Notes: generated by a model from the sequence alone, not told the origin. 64,000 nt of DNA from Pictodentalium vernedei (GCA_031216915.1 CM062297.1:828036786-828100785), one strand, 5' to 3'. Counted from the stretch's first letter, positions 43,291 through 55,632 are shown. Program-made: numbers and translations.

Positions 43291-43538
43291 TATTGAATTA
43301 GTATAATTTGTATTTTATTATATTTTATTAATTATCAGAATTTAACATGTCTAATAAAGTATAACCTATACCAATGCTATGTGTTTTTATAGTGTTGATG
43401 GTATAATTAATATTTTATTTATAAATATTTTAAATATGTTAAATTCTGATAAATCCACACGCGTCGATGTTGATAATCCAATAGTATGACACAGGAAAGT
43501 ATTATATTTGGTTGATCAACCGTCTAAATAAAATGAGA

Positions 43539-43780
43539 TTAACCCTTTACCCAACGTAACGGCCAAAACCGAGCAGCGCTATTCACAAAAATCGGCAATT
43601 AATTTTCATTTTTTTTTCATTTTTTTGTCTCAAAACATAGGTTATGACCCCTCTTTGGAACGAGCTCGTTCCAAAGTGGGGTCATAACCTATGTTTTTGA
43701 GACAAAATCTTAAAAAAATTATTTATTCAAGAATTTTGTTTGCATGTGTCGTCTGCTTTTCAAGTTACGTAAAGGGTTAA
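43539..43780. mobile_element. piggyBac-type palindromic MITE, copy F
   Basis: TTAA-bounded, with CCCTTTACCCAACGTAACGG and TTACGTAAAGGG. The central hairpin GACCCCTCTTTGGAACGAGC against GCTCGTTCCAAAGTGGGGTC spans about 43646-43684. Confidence 0.85.
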
Positions 43781-44784
43781 AGTGGGTTGCAGCATATTTA
43801 TCTTTATATTTTAATGATGGATAAACTCGATCATTCTAAGGATGTTCGGGTAGAGGGCTGTGGAAAAGTGTTGTAGATTGCAGTGCCAGCTCTCTGTGAG
43901 GTTGATGGTCTTCAGCCCGAGAGTGCTGTAGTGGTTCCACATTTCACGACCTACTCTGTCATATAATTTTTAATGATTTTCCGTACCTCTTTGATTCCAA
44001 TTTCAGTTTTCAGCACACTAACCCTTTCCTTTGGATTACCCAATAACCGCCTGTCCCCGCCCCCACCCATCCCCATAACCTCGCGATACTTCCAGTGAAT
44101 CCTGTACTATCAGGCTAATCTTTGGGTCGTTTTAAAAGAATAATGCTCTGTAGTTTCCATTACTCCCAAATTACACATTTGGCGCTCAGCGTCACCGTCT
44201 CTCCCAATCCACCCTAAGCTCCAGCGGCCTGGACCTCAGTTTGAACATCAGTGACCACACAAAGGTGCAACCCAGGTACTCACCAAATTCTGGTTTCTTA
44301 TCAAGAAGCCCCACAATAAATCGGAAGGCATGTGGGAATTACAAATAATGCTATGAATAATGAACAATATGTATTGATTGGGTGGTACACAAATTACAAG
44401 AAGAGGGCACTGCCAGATTGGCTGTTTACCTGCCATCTCATTGATGTAAATCGGATTAATCTCTTGGAGATCTGCAAATCACAAAAAAAAAAATAATTTG
44501 TCTCATTTTAGTAAATATTACCATTTATTCTATAAAAGGGGGAACTGGCCAAATAATTAAATCCATAATGTCCTGACTAAATGACAATACAGAGACTGGC
44601 ATGGCGAGCGAGACACAAGAATCATCCGACACAGATCCGTCCCATCAACATGTAGCTTCAGAGCTGTGTCTGGTGAGGTAATGTCTTACTGCTTACTTTT
44701 GTTGACTCAACTGGAGTATTCAAAGAGTGACGAAAATAAGATGCTCTACACCATCACCACGTACTCGAGTGTGAATGAAAAGCG
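43781..44784. other. Stretch without recognisable genes
   Basis: Short frames only and no domain. The small plus-strand phrase ATGGCGAGCGAGACACAAG near 44600 has no open frame long enough to support a call. Confidence 0.4.
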
Positions 44785-45025
44785 TTAACCCTTTACCTAA
44801 CATGGAAAGAAGACGACACTTGCCAAAAAAATTCTTGAATAACTAATTTTTTTCATTTTTCGTCTCAAAAACATAGGTTATGACCCCTCGTTGGAACGAG
44901 CTCGTTCCAACGAGGGGTCATAGCCTATGTTTTTGAGACAAAAAATGAAAAAATAATGACAAGTAATTACGATTTTTGAGAATAGCGCTGGTCGGTTTTG
45001 GCCGTTACGTTGGGTAAAGGGTTTA
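44785..45025. mobile_element. piggyBac-type palindromic MITE, copy G
   Basis: Left TTAA, right TTTA (one change). Perfect hairpin core TTGGAACGAGCTCGTTCCAA inside CCCCTCG...CGAGGGG. Confidence 0.85.
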
Positions 45026-45391
45026 CATCACCTCATCAATCACGCACAATGCCCGTTCTTCACGAGAAGCGACCTTTAAGGTGCTATATAAGTAAGTGAA
45101 GTTTGTTTATTTTGAAATTCCCCACCTCTGATATTCCTTAACTCGTCGAGCTCGTTCCAACGAGGGGCCATAACCTATGTTTTTGAGGCAAAAAATGAAA
45201 AAATAATGAAAATTAATTGGCGTTTTTTGAGAATAGCGCTGGTCGGTTTTGGCCATTACGTTAGGTAAAGGGTTAATTGTCACATCACCGCATCACGCAC
45301 AATGCCCGTACTTCACGAGAAGCGACCTTTGAGGTGCTATATAAGTAAGAGAATTTTGTTTATTTTGAAATTCCCACCTCTGATATTCCTT
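44897..45391. repeat. Tandem duplication of ~247 bp spanning half a MITE
   Basis: The stretch from the MITE's hairpin centre (GAGCTCGTTCC) to GATATTCCTTA at 45137 is repeated from about 45146 to 45391. The second unit therefore carries a half MITE (45138-45276) ending in GGTAAAGGGTTAA. Landmarks are CACGCACAATGCCCGT, CTTCACGAGAAGCGACCTTT and GGTGCTATATAAGTAAG. Confidence 0.75.
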
Positions 45392-47960
45392 AAATTCAAA
45401 TTACATATACACAAATTATACATCAAAATGAAGGTTGGGATGTATAGAACACGAAACACATATGTAATCAACTCATAAATTTGACAGCAGGCACCACTGG
45501 TTCCTGGAAGTCTGCTACCGTATTCGTAACAGAACTGATAATTAAATAATATTTTAGGAGAACAACTTGTGGCCAAATGTGCTTCATATATCCAAGAAAA
45601 AGCTAGGGCATCAAAATTCTTCAAAACACAACGACACATCTGCGTGGGGTTAAATTCCAAAACAGTCGGTTTTCTTTACATTGTAAATTACTTTCGATTT
45701 CCGGTGAGCGTCATCGGACGGAAAAAAACATCGATATACAACACCATCTAAAATCAAATAATTTGAAAGATCGCTTTAATACAGTATACTATTATTACAT
45801 AGAGACTGTACAGTTGCCACATTCTATGCAAGGTATCATGACAAGAGTTGAAATTTCTTAGAATTAGTATGATTTTGTTTTTCAATGGAAATTCGTGATA
45901 TCGAGTGATTTGTGCATGTCCGTCAAACGTGAAATCCGTCTTCAATAAAAAATGCAGACAGTGTTGTCCTTTTCCCAAATGCAGTCCTATCGCTGCACTC
46001 TAAAGTGTTTTGAATGCCTAGCAAAGTTGTAAAAGGCCTATGTGGGTGAGTTGAACACACCCTCAGAATCATATACAATGGCAACTCCCCATGGGAACTC
46101 CGGGAAGTGAAGCAGAGCTTCTGTTCTGTCATAGACAATCTTGCTTCATCAACAATACGATCCGGTGACCGAACCAACCTGGGATTATTTGTTTGTTTAT
46201 TAGGGTTTAAACCTTTATTACACACCCGTAACTGTATCTGTCACGATCACATGGATTTTAGGGGCATGCGGTAATTTTAACCAGAAAGCTCTAGTGCAAT
46301 CCGATAAAAAGTACCCTTCGCGTGCACAAGTTCTCTCGTTAGACTGGTTCTTATAGTCTGCAGCGTTCAGTGGAATATAACCAATGAGAACCATTCACTA
46401 TATTTATCTGTCGGAATTACCGATTCTCATTACAAAATGTTTGATGCACGACCATGCTAAAAACTGTTGAAAGTCACGAAAGACGCATGATCTCTGCCAA
46501 GAAATTGAACAGTGAAACTCAACCTTTGCTTTCGTTATTGAAAATCGAGGAAAACTGAATTAATTTTAGTGCAAAAAAGTCCAACTGGGTTCGATATTGC
46601 AGCCAGCCACTAGTACAGTCTAAAAAAAATTTGTTACAATGTTGCCCTCACCATTGCGTGCTGCCGACGAGTCGATAGGCCTACGTGGTCTACTGTGTAA
46701 TCCTATTTAATTCACACTTCGGCAATGAAGCAGCACGTTCAGACGGCGACACTCCGACAGCGTCTGAAGATGTTTGACAGCTAATACATGCAGTTACTAA
46801 TTAACTATCTCCAATTCCACTCTTACTAGATGACCCCCCCCCCCCCCCACACCCGCTAGCTGAATAAAGAAAATAAATTCGGAAGAATTAAAAGCCTGGT
46901 TTTATAAGAAAAACTCGGTATTTTACATTTGGGGAACCAATGTTTTTACTTGCTAGTGGGTGTTGGGGCAACAGGTTTGTTTTATTTTATTTTATTTTTT
47001 GTGGGGGCAGGTGGGGGGGAGGGCTTTTTAGGGGGATATAGTATTGCCAAAATATGACTTTCTGGAGTTTGTACTGGGGAAATTTAAAAATGTTACCAGC
47101 TACCCACTACAGAAATTCTGAAAAGGCTCGAGTAGGTTGGGAATGAGACCATGAAGAGGGAAGGGGTGGTAAATGCATGTGGTCTGATGGATGCAATATA
47201 TTGTCAGTTTTATGAGATGACTTCCATGAAATTCAAAAATAATTATTAGAATATTTAAAACATAGACAATATGACAATATTTTCCAGACACAGATTGATG
47301 TGTATTTTTAAATGACTAATTTAGGATTTTTGCTAGTATTTCTGTTTTATACAAGGATATTTATTATTTTGCTTTAATTTTCAGCAACAAAACTTAAATC
47401 GAATGCCACCTATGTGACTTAGCTACATGGGTGTATGAGATGGGGAGGGGGTTGAGGCACTCTCACCTCCTTCACCAATAAGCAGTTAAGTTTGCAGTTT
47501 TCATTGAAAGGGGCTGTTTTTTTCAGAACAGATTGTTCAGAGGGAGGGGGTATTTTTATAATTTTGGCAAATATCAGGGCAGTGGGAATAGCATTTTCAT
47601 AGGCAAATTCGAGGCAAGGGCCTGCATTTTGATTTTGAAACAAAAGTTCATGGCAGTTTGATTGGTCTGCCCCCATCCCCAAGAAAATGTTCTCCAAAAA
47701 CCTATCATTTTAGCCACATTCTATCAGTCCTCTTTAAAACTACTTACTGAATGCAAATTCAGAATTCATACCAAATTCCAAATTTAACACTGACAAGATA
47801 TTGGAGCAGACACATAAAAAAATATTTTGTTTTGAACCAGATACCAAGAAAAAAATATTGACAGAATCGTTCAGATAACTAACTGGTGAAGTATAGTACT
47901 ACGAGTACAAAATAATGTAACCATTAATCAATCTTTGAAAATACTATCAACCAAAATATG
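45392..47960. other. Gene-free stretch
   Basis: Open frames up to about 107 codons on the minus strand show no recognisable domain or codon pattern. A C-run lies near 46836-46849. I see no promoter or repeat that I can define. Confidence 0.45.
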
Positions 47961-47961
47961 T

Positions 47962-48310
47962 TGGAGCTTACTGGTGAGAACAACCCCCCCCCCCCCCCTT
48001 GCACACACACACTTATTTCTCTTTCAGCCTCTGACTAAGACTGTTGGATACTCATTTCATGAGCTTTCAAGAAAATGTGTCAGGTTATAGATGGGTGTGT
48101 GTGTGGGGAGGGGGGCGGGTTGTAAAAATGGTGTAGGAGCTTACTGGTGAGAACACCCCCCCCCCCCATGCACACACACACTTATTTCTCTTTCAGCCTC
48201 TGACTAAGACTGTTGGATACTCATTTCATGAGCTTTCAAGAAAATGTGTCAGGTTATAGATGGGTGTGTGTTTGTGTGTGTGTGGGAGGGGGGGGGGTTG
48301 TAAAAATGGT
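47962..48310. repeat. Tandem duplication, ~170-bp unit
   Basis: Two near-identical copies: AGCTTACTGGTGAGAACA, a C-run, (CA)n, CTTTCAGCCTCTGACTAAG, GTCAGGTTATAGATGGGTGT, then a G-rich end and TTGTAAAAATGGTGTAGG. They differ mainly in the lengths of the C-, G- and GT-runs. Confidence 0.85.
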
Positions 48311-48889
48311 GTAGGGCCTACAAACTAAATTACTTCTGGAGACAAGACATGACATTTTCTTGCAGTTGTCATGCAATATATTTCTCCCTTTGTATATCTG
48401 TAGTATTATGTGGACAACCTAAAGCTTTTATTTGTAAGTGCAGCCCATTTCAAACAAAGGTTATCAAGACTTGAGGTAAAATAAAATGAAGGCTGAATTT
48501 CAAGTCAGAAACTTTATAATGTTGAAAAATAAAGTGCAAACTTACCAAGACTGCAGAGTTCACTCAGAGTCAGAATGGAATCTCAAACTGCCTCAGGCTG
48601 TTACTCCAAACGATCGAATGAATGCCCGGGAAGATTAAATATTGCACAAAATGTCCTTCCTCGTCCAGTGTGTACCGTTTGTTACAGTGCAGAACAGAAA
48701 TGACCGATGTCCACATGCGATAGCCTTGTGGCAGTAGTGCATGTATCGTCAAGCCGAGTTCAAACTTATATTTTTAGTTTCAGTTTAACTTTAAAAAGCA
48801 CGAAATTTAAACAGAGCGGCCAGTTCGCACCGTATTCAAATTAAAACCTTTGTACATTTTCCATCCTCCAGATATAATGATGCCTGCAC
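48311..48889. other. Stretch without recognisable genes
   Basis: A 60-codon minus-strand frame is the longest and is not convincing. No repeat was defined. Confidence 0.4.
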
Positions 48890-49925
48890 TGTAACGAAAT
48901 GCCCTCCACGGAGCGCATCGGGTTAACCTCCATGGAGCGCGTCGGATTCATATTATTGCACTTGGGAGTCTCGGTTCCCAAAGTGTTAATCAGAGTGGCC
49001 AAGTCCTACTTGGTAATAATTTTCTGTTGAATAAACTTTAATAAGTATAAACGCTGTTCTCGGGCACAGTTATGTAATTTTATTCATATTCCTAGTCTAT
49101 TTGAATTGCATAACATCAGTGCAACTGCCCTAAAAGTTCTCTGCACACTTGGTACAGAAGTGGAGCACGAGACACGAAATTAGACAATAGTCTGACCTAT
49201 AGTAACCTTACTAAGGTGTTTTCGACAGAATCTGATATTATGATTGGCATAATTAGCTAGTATAAGCCTAACCTATGATAACCCCATCAGATTGCTTTTG
49301 ACAGATTTTAGCATTGTATACTGACCCGACCTAACCTTAACACACCCAGTATCACTTTCAGCTCTGAGAATTGTGCAAGATAGCACGTTCGATGGGCGTT
49401 ACTAACGGTTCTGAAATTGTACACCTACCAAATGCCAGTGTCCTTTTAAATGCGAGAACGCATACTATTAGCACAGGATACCCACAGGATGCCCTACTAT
49501 CCCGGAATGGAAGTAAGGGGTTAAGAAATACCTCTCCGCCATCTTGGGGTATAAGTGGTGTTCTGTGGTGTTTTATGACGTCAATTGAAACAAGATCTGC
49601 ACGAGTATGCACGAATCAAACTGTATATAAACGAACGGAAACACCCGACTTGTTACTTCTCTCTGGTCTTTCAACACGCTTAGAAGTCACTCTCCTATTT
49701 TCGTGGAAGAACGCTGCCGAACGCTGCCAGGCCAGACAACAGCTCCAGACACAGGACGTGATGAGAGCGATGCGATAGTTTCGACTTAGTCTCATTTCGT
49801 ATCTGATATATTTTATAAATTTACCAGAGAGAATATTTCTTGACAGTTTAAATTGTAGGAATTTTACTTAGGGCTTTGAATAAAACATAGAAAACTGTAA
49901 GTAACTTTTATGTGTTTTGAATTCA
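48890..49925 (+). repeat. Probable 5' LTR of the outer element
   Basis: Inferred from a TG start (TGTAACGAAATGCCC), a TATATAAA box at 49624-49631 and AATAAA at 49879-49884, followed after some 800 bp by gag. The right boundary is approximate because the partner LTR is outside the window. Confidence 0.4.
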
Positions 49926-50718
49926 CCCTTTCGCTGCGGCTGCAGTATCAAGAATTGTTGCAGACTCCACAGAAACAGGTTGCCTCTTTGATTGAACATT
50001 TGAATTGTCCTGTGGCCACTTGCCATGATTGAAGTCCTAACCCAAATCCACTAGATGATCATTTTTCCGGGATACTTAACCCTGCTATGCCACAGGCCAG
50101 TTTATATGGTGCCGTTCGTGAGGATGTGGACTCTGACTTCTAACTCTCTTGAAACGATCGGGTGAACATTCTAGAAACATCTATTAACCCTAATGGACCC
50201 AGTGAAGCCGAAATTGACTCAAAACGTTGCCGCTGGGGAGCACAGTGAACTTGTGAGAACTTTTTACTAATATTTATGAGGGACAGACATCCCTTAATTT
50301 TACTGGTAAATTGAATGCCTGGCAGCTGAAATTTCTAAGGCAGCAGACGCAGAAAGCGCCCTCTGAATCCAATACTGGTACAACTTCATGGTGGAACTGG
50401 TTGCATGTCCAACGTGCCATTATTTACACTGACGCCGACTGCCCATTGCTATCACATCCAAACCACGCTCAACTGGTCGCACCGAGCGTTGCTCATCAGA
50501 TATATCGAACTTTTGACTGAACATCAGAGAAAAACAGAAACTCAGGGAACTGTGAAAAATCTCGAGGAATTCCAGGAAATTCTGAAAAGACAACTGCGTG
50601 TGTTTCAACAGTTGTAGTGCTAGCAAGGTAGGTGCAATTTTCTTCATTTTACGTTCGTTAACAGCAGAAAAATTAAATCGTAGTAAATTACTTCACAGTA
50701 ATAAAATTTATTGAATAA

Positions 50719-52196
50719 TTGAAAATGGCCTCACCACCAACAGAAAGAGAGCTGCGGTTAATCAATGAAGTTACTCAAGTGAAACAGGAAAGGGAAGGTC
50801 TTGTGGGTCAGTATGAGCTGCAACTCGCTGAACTGGGCACTCAAGCTCAGAACTTGTCGCAGCAGCATACTGCCTCACAACAAACCCTTCAACAAACGCA
50901 GACAGCCCTCGCCCAAGTTAAAGCAGAACTGGTGCAGCAGAAAGCTGATTTAGAATTACAGCTGGCTAATGAGAAAGGTACTGCACTAGCAAAACTGCAG
51001 CGAGTAAAAAGACAATTGGCAGAAGCTGAAAAGAAAGCCAAGGACCCCACGTCCTATGCCATAATCGACCTGCATGAAACCGTGCGCCAAAGTGAAAAGA
51101 GTAATGCAAAGACAGCTAACCTACTCAGGCTCAGTCCATTCATTCCCATATTAAAAAATTTGACGGGAACTGCCTGAATTTTCGGGGTTGGATAAAATCT
51201 CTTGACCTTTTCTGTGAGACAAATGATGTAGAAGAGAAGCGACGACCTAAAATCGCCACTCAGACCAGTGACTTTGTAGTTGCTGATTTTATTTTAAGAA
51301 CAATGAAGAAAAATCCTGAAATGCCTTGGACCGAACTGTATGGCGAACTGAAAAGTCGCTATAGCGCCACTATGGATAACTCCATGGCTACCAATCAGTT
51401 GTGCCATATGCGACAAGGGAAAAATCAAACTCTTGTCTCATATGCTGAGCAACTGCTTGATCTTGCGAAAGACGCCTTTGATCAGGAGATTGATAACCCC
51501 ACCATCCAAAAAAACCTCTCAGATTACTTTTGTGACGGGTTGTATGACAATGATGTTCGAATGAAACTAATCCGTCGCATGCCCAAGACGCTAGAAAACG
51601 CTGTTAGTCAAGCATTATTTGAAAATGCCGTGAAAATCAAATTTCGCGCCCGCTCTGAAGCCGCCAAAGGAAAAGCGCCCTTTGGGAAGGCATTTGACCG
51701 ACAATATGAAGAATATGAGTGCTATCGGAACCCTGTATTTCACGATCCCGTGGACGAACAGGAAGAATCTGTAGATCTTCCTTTGGAGACGAGAGACGAG
51801 ACTCCCATGGACATAGGTGTGGCACGCCGATGCCATGAGGTTAATATATTAACGAAAAACTACAGTGGAGGTTATGCGCGACCTCCATATCAGAATCAGA
51901 ACAAAAATCAGTACAATAGTCAATACCGAAATAGGGGAGGACAAAATTACAACAGATATCAGAAACCGACACGATTTTCACGACCGGTTTGCAATCGTTG
52001 TAACCGCGTGCGTCACGTGAAACGTGATTGCCGCATTAACTTGACCAAGCAAGTGAGAACACTTGATATTCAGCCAGCAGGTAAGAGGTCACCAGGGGCC
52101 ACCCTTTGCTGCTTTTGCTGTGGGAAGCCAAACCACTTCGCTCGCGATTGCCGAGTCAATTTTAACGAAGGGAACTCAGCCCATATGGGGCAATGA
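50719..52196 (+). pseudogene. gag: gag of the outer Ty3-type element
   Basis: The first ~110 residues (MASPPTERELRLIN onward) are Gln/Ala/Leu-rich with a clear coiled-coil look (TLQQTQTALAQVKAELVQ). A capsid-like part follows (WTELYGELKSRYS, CHMRQGKNQTLVSYAEQL, LSDYFCDGLYDNDVRMKL), as in Ty3 gag proteins that build the particle. The C-terminal part has an Asn/Gln/Tyr-rich spacer and two nucleocapsid zinc knuckles of the form C-x2-C-x4-H-x4-C (CNRCNRVRHVKRDC and CFCCGKPNHFARDC). A third knuckle lies beyond the inner element, near 61557. The gag region is not intact. Confidence 0.85.
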
Positions 52197-52274
52197 GCAG
52201 AGTTAATGAGAAGTCACATGCTCCCAACAAAAGTGAAAATGGAAATCACCAGGGAGACGTGAAAATTAATGTAC

Positions 52275-53197
52275 TGTAATGGTTGTCGTTTTTTTTAAAG
52301 AAATAATTACATACCGAAGTACGTTGTTCTGTTTTGGTTTCGTTTATTTTGGTAAATTTATACTTCCTGTTTTCTCCTTGTCACAGATGAATCAACGAAT
52401 TTCATTGGCTATTTTTAAGTCATCTTCTTGTTGGCTATTTTCAAAACGAATCAATCAGATCTCATTAATTCTACCCCATATTTCCTATATAAGGCTGCTT
52501 TCACTCAGTAAAAGTGCCCTTTTCACAAATTGGCGAAAGCATTAATCTTGCTGTGCCGATAACCTTTGAACAAGGCTGGTAGAAGGGAATACCTTTTTAC
52601 CTACTTCACGGGTTGCTGGGTTGCACTCGTTTGTAGCGAGTGTATTGCCTGGTGCAGGTGAAGTCATTCACAGCGCTTGCTCTGGGGAATGCACTAATTA
52701 TAGACAAGTGCCCCAATTGTAGACTTTTCTACATAGAAATCAGATATATCTGATTTCTATGCTTTTCTACTTCATACCAGTGGAGCAACCCTAGGTAAAA
52801 TGGCGCCGAGTCATTTCGCCCTTTTTCCTAAAACCTTTGGTACCCGGCAGTAAACAACCCTTTGTAAAGTGGGGGGAATTAGCAACATTGTTTTATTGCT
52901 TTCCCAATGTCAGTCTAGGGCTCATTCTTCACCCCCCCATCCTTTCACAGTCATTTTTCATTTTCACACATTTTCATCAAATTCTCAGGTAGAGAATCAT
53001 TTGTTTAAAATAAATAATGATCAATCATAGCCATTAGAGTTTTTGTGTATCTTCAGAGGTAAATTTTGGTTTCACCTATTGTTTTACCAAATCCATTCTG
53101 GGTGCCCCAGATCCCTACGAATCTGTGGATTAACAGGAGTTGTGGTTTGTGATTTTGCTCCTGGGGTATTTTTATCTCCCCACCCCATCCTGTTACA
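52275..53197 (+). repeat. Inner element 5' LTR
   Basis: Begins TGTAATGGTTGTCG and ends CCATCCTGTTACA. Contains TATATAAG (52486-52493), a TCAGT initiator-like site (52505-52509), AATAAA (53009-53014) and a hairpin AGAAATCAGATATATCTGAT near 52735-52761 that is shorter in the right LTR. Confidence 0.95.
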
Positions 53198-53238
53198 AAT
53201 TGGCGAGGCTACCAGGATCTGGTTATTGCAACTGAGTT

Positions 53239-55632
53239 ATGGATGATTCACAACCTCTTTTCAATAATTATAATGGCGAAGATGAATTTAGTTCATGGGG
53301 AAATAGAAGTTCAACTGCTGGAATGCAAATTTCGTTGGTTGATAGTTGTTTGGTAACAAATACAAGAAATACCCCTCAAATGTCTACACGTGTGGGTGTT
53401 AATGGAGATCAGTATGGTAATTTGAGGTCAAGCAGTGGATTGACATATGTAACGGCTGGTAGGCCAAGAGTTTGTGATGCTGACTTGTTTGAAAGGTCAA
53501 GGCAAAGTCATTATCTGACTGATAGAAGATCAAATATTGAAGGTCCTTCCAGGGTGCGTGATGTAAACTTTAATAGTTTACCTTCTCAGAGTTATGGACA
53601 AGGTTTTCCATCAGTTGCTCCTTATGGTGACATAATGTTTTATGAAAAGCCTTCAAGGCTGAGTCCAGATGTTCGAGGCACTCCAGTCAGCTTTTGTCAG
53701 AATTCTAGAGGGTCCCCATGGAATGAAAATTATGTTGGCTTAGATAATACCAGGTATTTAAGGTTACCTTCAAATAGAGCTGATGGTTTGTGTATTGATG
53801 AAACAAGTCCACTCGGATGTGCTGATAAACCAAAACTGGATGTTACTCCCAATATTAGTGTCCATTTTCTCGAGGATTCTCCTGGTACCCACAGAAAAGT
53901 TCCTTATGACAGAGTAGAAAGATCATTTGAAGAGCATAGTTCACCAGTGTATAAAGGTGACAGAGAGTATTTGTCAAATAGATTTGATTTGGTAAATAAA
54001 ACGCCTATGGCTCCACAGTGTATGTCCCAGAACATTTCCTTGGCTAACCTCCTAGAAAATAGCTCTGGTAGGGAGGTATCCCATGCACAAAATTTCTCTT
54101 ATCAACCTAGGAGTGTGGAGATAGGCCTAACTGAGGGTATTGAAGTGAGAAATACAGTCATACCCCCAGGATACTCAGGGTATGGTGTACCAATGTTGAA
54201 AGCTAAAAATCAAAGGAATATAGTTCCAGACACAACACAACAATCAAAACTTCAATTACCTTACGTAGAACGTCAGAATGTTCCGCATCTCACTCAGAAT
54301 GATTATAACTTGGTTAGAGGGCAACGGGAACTACATTTGCATCCCTGTAAACCAGAAAATCATACTCCAAAGCCCTTTTCAGCTCAATATGCCCAAGTAG
54401 AATTCCCAGTATTAACTCACCCAGCTGAGCGTGATATCAGGGAAAGGGGGGCATCTTTTAATTCTCTGGGTCCAAATTCTACATTTGGCAAACAAAATCA
54501 TAACCAAAACCTTTCACCAGTTGGTGTTTCTGATGACAAGTGGGTCCATTCTAGTCATGTTAGAGAAAACCCAGTGCATTCTACCACCATGTTTGAGAAA
54601 GACAGAACATATATACCTAGAGATACCCCATGCTCAAGGGCATCATGTTTGCCTGATAGTACTGGCAGTATGTTGCATGGTTTGAATATCCTGAAAGATC
54701 AATATCGATCTGTTGACTCCCATCCTGATTTCAGGAATGATCTAGATCACACTTTGCTAGCAAACCAGGCAACAAGATTTCCCAGTTTAAGTCATGTTTA
54801 TCAGAGGGAGGATAGAATGTCTACAAGGGTTAAAAAGGAGCCCCAGTCATATGATGGTAGTTCGGATTTTCAGGACTACCTGGTTCATTTTGAGCAGGTG
54901 GCAAGTTGGAATGGGTGGACTGACAGTGAGAAAGCCCAGCAATTGATGATGTGCCTGAGGGGCCCCGCCCAAAAGATTTTGAGTGAATTAACCCTTAGTC
55001 AAGTTACCTGTTACAGTGAGGTGAAAATTGCTTTTCTCAACCGATTTAAACCCCTAGGTAGAGAGGCTGCTTATCGTTTGGAGTTTCGAAATAGAAAGTG
55101 TTTAAATGGTGAATCTTCTGTAGATTTTGGTCATTCTCTGCGGCGACTGGCTAACTCAGCTTTCCCAGATCTGCCCAATTCAGCTAGAGAAACCATTGCT
55201 ATTGATCAGTTAATTCATGGTTTGGGTTCTTATGAGATACGAAAGCATGTCCACTTCAATAGGCCACGTAACTTGGATGAAGCTATTACTTTTGCTGTCG
55301 AACTTGAAGCTTTCACTGGTTGCCAATCCCTCATTAAAAAGCCTTTTGATACAGAGGCTGTAATGTCTGTGACAACCACTAATAATAACAATGTAGAGGA
55401 TGAAAGTACGTCAATAAAACCAGAATTAATAGAAATATTATTAGAAGAAATTAGAAGGTTGAGTAAAATTTTAGAGGATAGTGCTGTCAATATGCAATCA
55501 AGCAAGAAAAAAGACAACACATGCTATAAGTGTCATAGAAATTGGCAACCCGGTCATAAATGCTCAAATAATCAAAAGCAATGTGACCAAAAAGTGTCAG
55601 AAATCCAGAAAGGTAATCAGGGAAAGTGGTAA
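53239..55632 (+). CDS. gag: gag of the inner Ty3-type element
   Basis: A 797-residue protein, long for a Ty3 gag because of a ~520-residue N-terminal extension that is Ser/Asn/Arg/Pro-rich, apparently disordered, and of no family I know. The capsid part begins at about residue 530 (RVKKEPQSYDGSSDFQDYL, then HFEQVASWNGWTDSEKAQQL, LRGPAQKILSELT, FLNRFKPLGREAAYRLEF), a clear Ty3/retroviral-type CA. A C-terminal knuckle C-x2-C-x7-H-x-C (CYKCHRNWQPGHKC) binds nucleic acid. The ATG at 53239 follows the LTR by 41 bp. The last 7 bp overlap pol, which lies in the -1 frame and has no ATG at its start, so pol is presumably reached by the frameshifting that many members of this family use. Confidence 0.93.
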   Translation: MDDSQPLFNNYNGEDEFSSWGNRSSTAGMQISLVDSCLVTNTRNTPQMSTRVGVNGDQYGNLRSSSGLTYVTAGRPRVCDADLFERSRQSHYLTDRRSNIEGPSRVRDVNFNSLPSQSYGQGFPSVAPYGDIMFYEKPSRLSPDVRGTPVSFCQNSRGSPWNENYVGLDNTRYLRLPSNRADGLCIDETSPLGCADKPKLDVTPNISVHFLEDSPGTHRKVPYDRVERSFEEHSSPVYKGDREYLSNRFDLVNKTPMAPQCMSQNISLANLLENSSGREVSHAQNFSYQPRSVEIGLTEGIEVRNTVIPPGYSGYGVPMLKAKNQRNIVPDTTQQSKLQLPYVERQNVPHLTQNDYNLVRGQRELHLHPCKPENHTPKPFSAQYAQVEFPVLTHPAERDIRERGASFNSLGPNSTFGKQNHNQNLSPVGVSDDKWVHSSHVRENPVHSTTMFEKDRTYIPRDTPCSRASCLPDSTGSMLHGLNILKDQYRSVDSHPDFRNDLDHTLLANQATRFPSLSHVYQREDRMSTRVKKEPQSYDGSSDFQDYLVHFEQVASWNGWTDSEKAQQLMMCLRGPAQKILSELTLSQVTCYSEVKIAFLNRFKPLGREAAYRLEFRNRKCLNGESSVDFGHSLRRLANSAFPDLPNSARETIAIDQLIHGLGSYEIRKHVHFNRPRNLDEAITFAVELEAFTGCQSLIKKPFDTEAVMSVTTTNNNNVEDESTSIKPELIEILLEEIRRLSKILEDSAVNMQSSKKKDNTCYKCHRNWQPGHKCSNNQKQCDQKVSEIQKGNQGKW

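Noticed and set aside
45337-46225. Minus-strand frames of about 100 residues as host exons
   Set aside because: No splice-site pattern, domain or codon bias that I can see.
52279-52545. 88-residue frame at the start of each inner LTR
   Set aside because: It lies within U3 of the LTR, upstream of the TATA box, and has no recognisable family.
53198-53216. Primer-binding site matched to a named tRNA
   Set aside because: The stretch AATTGGCGAGGCTACCAGG follows the LTR directly, but I cannot match it safely to a tRNA 3' end without a search.
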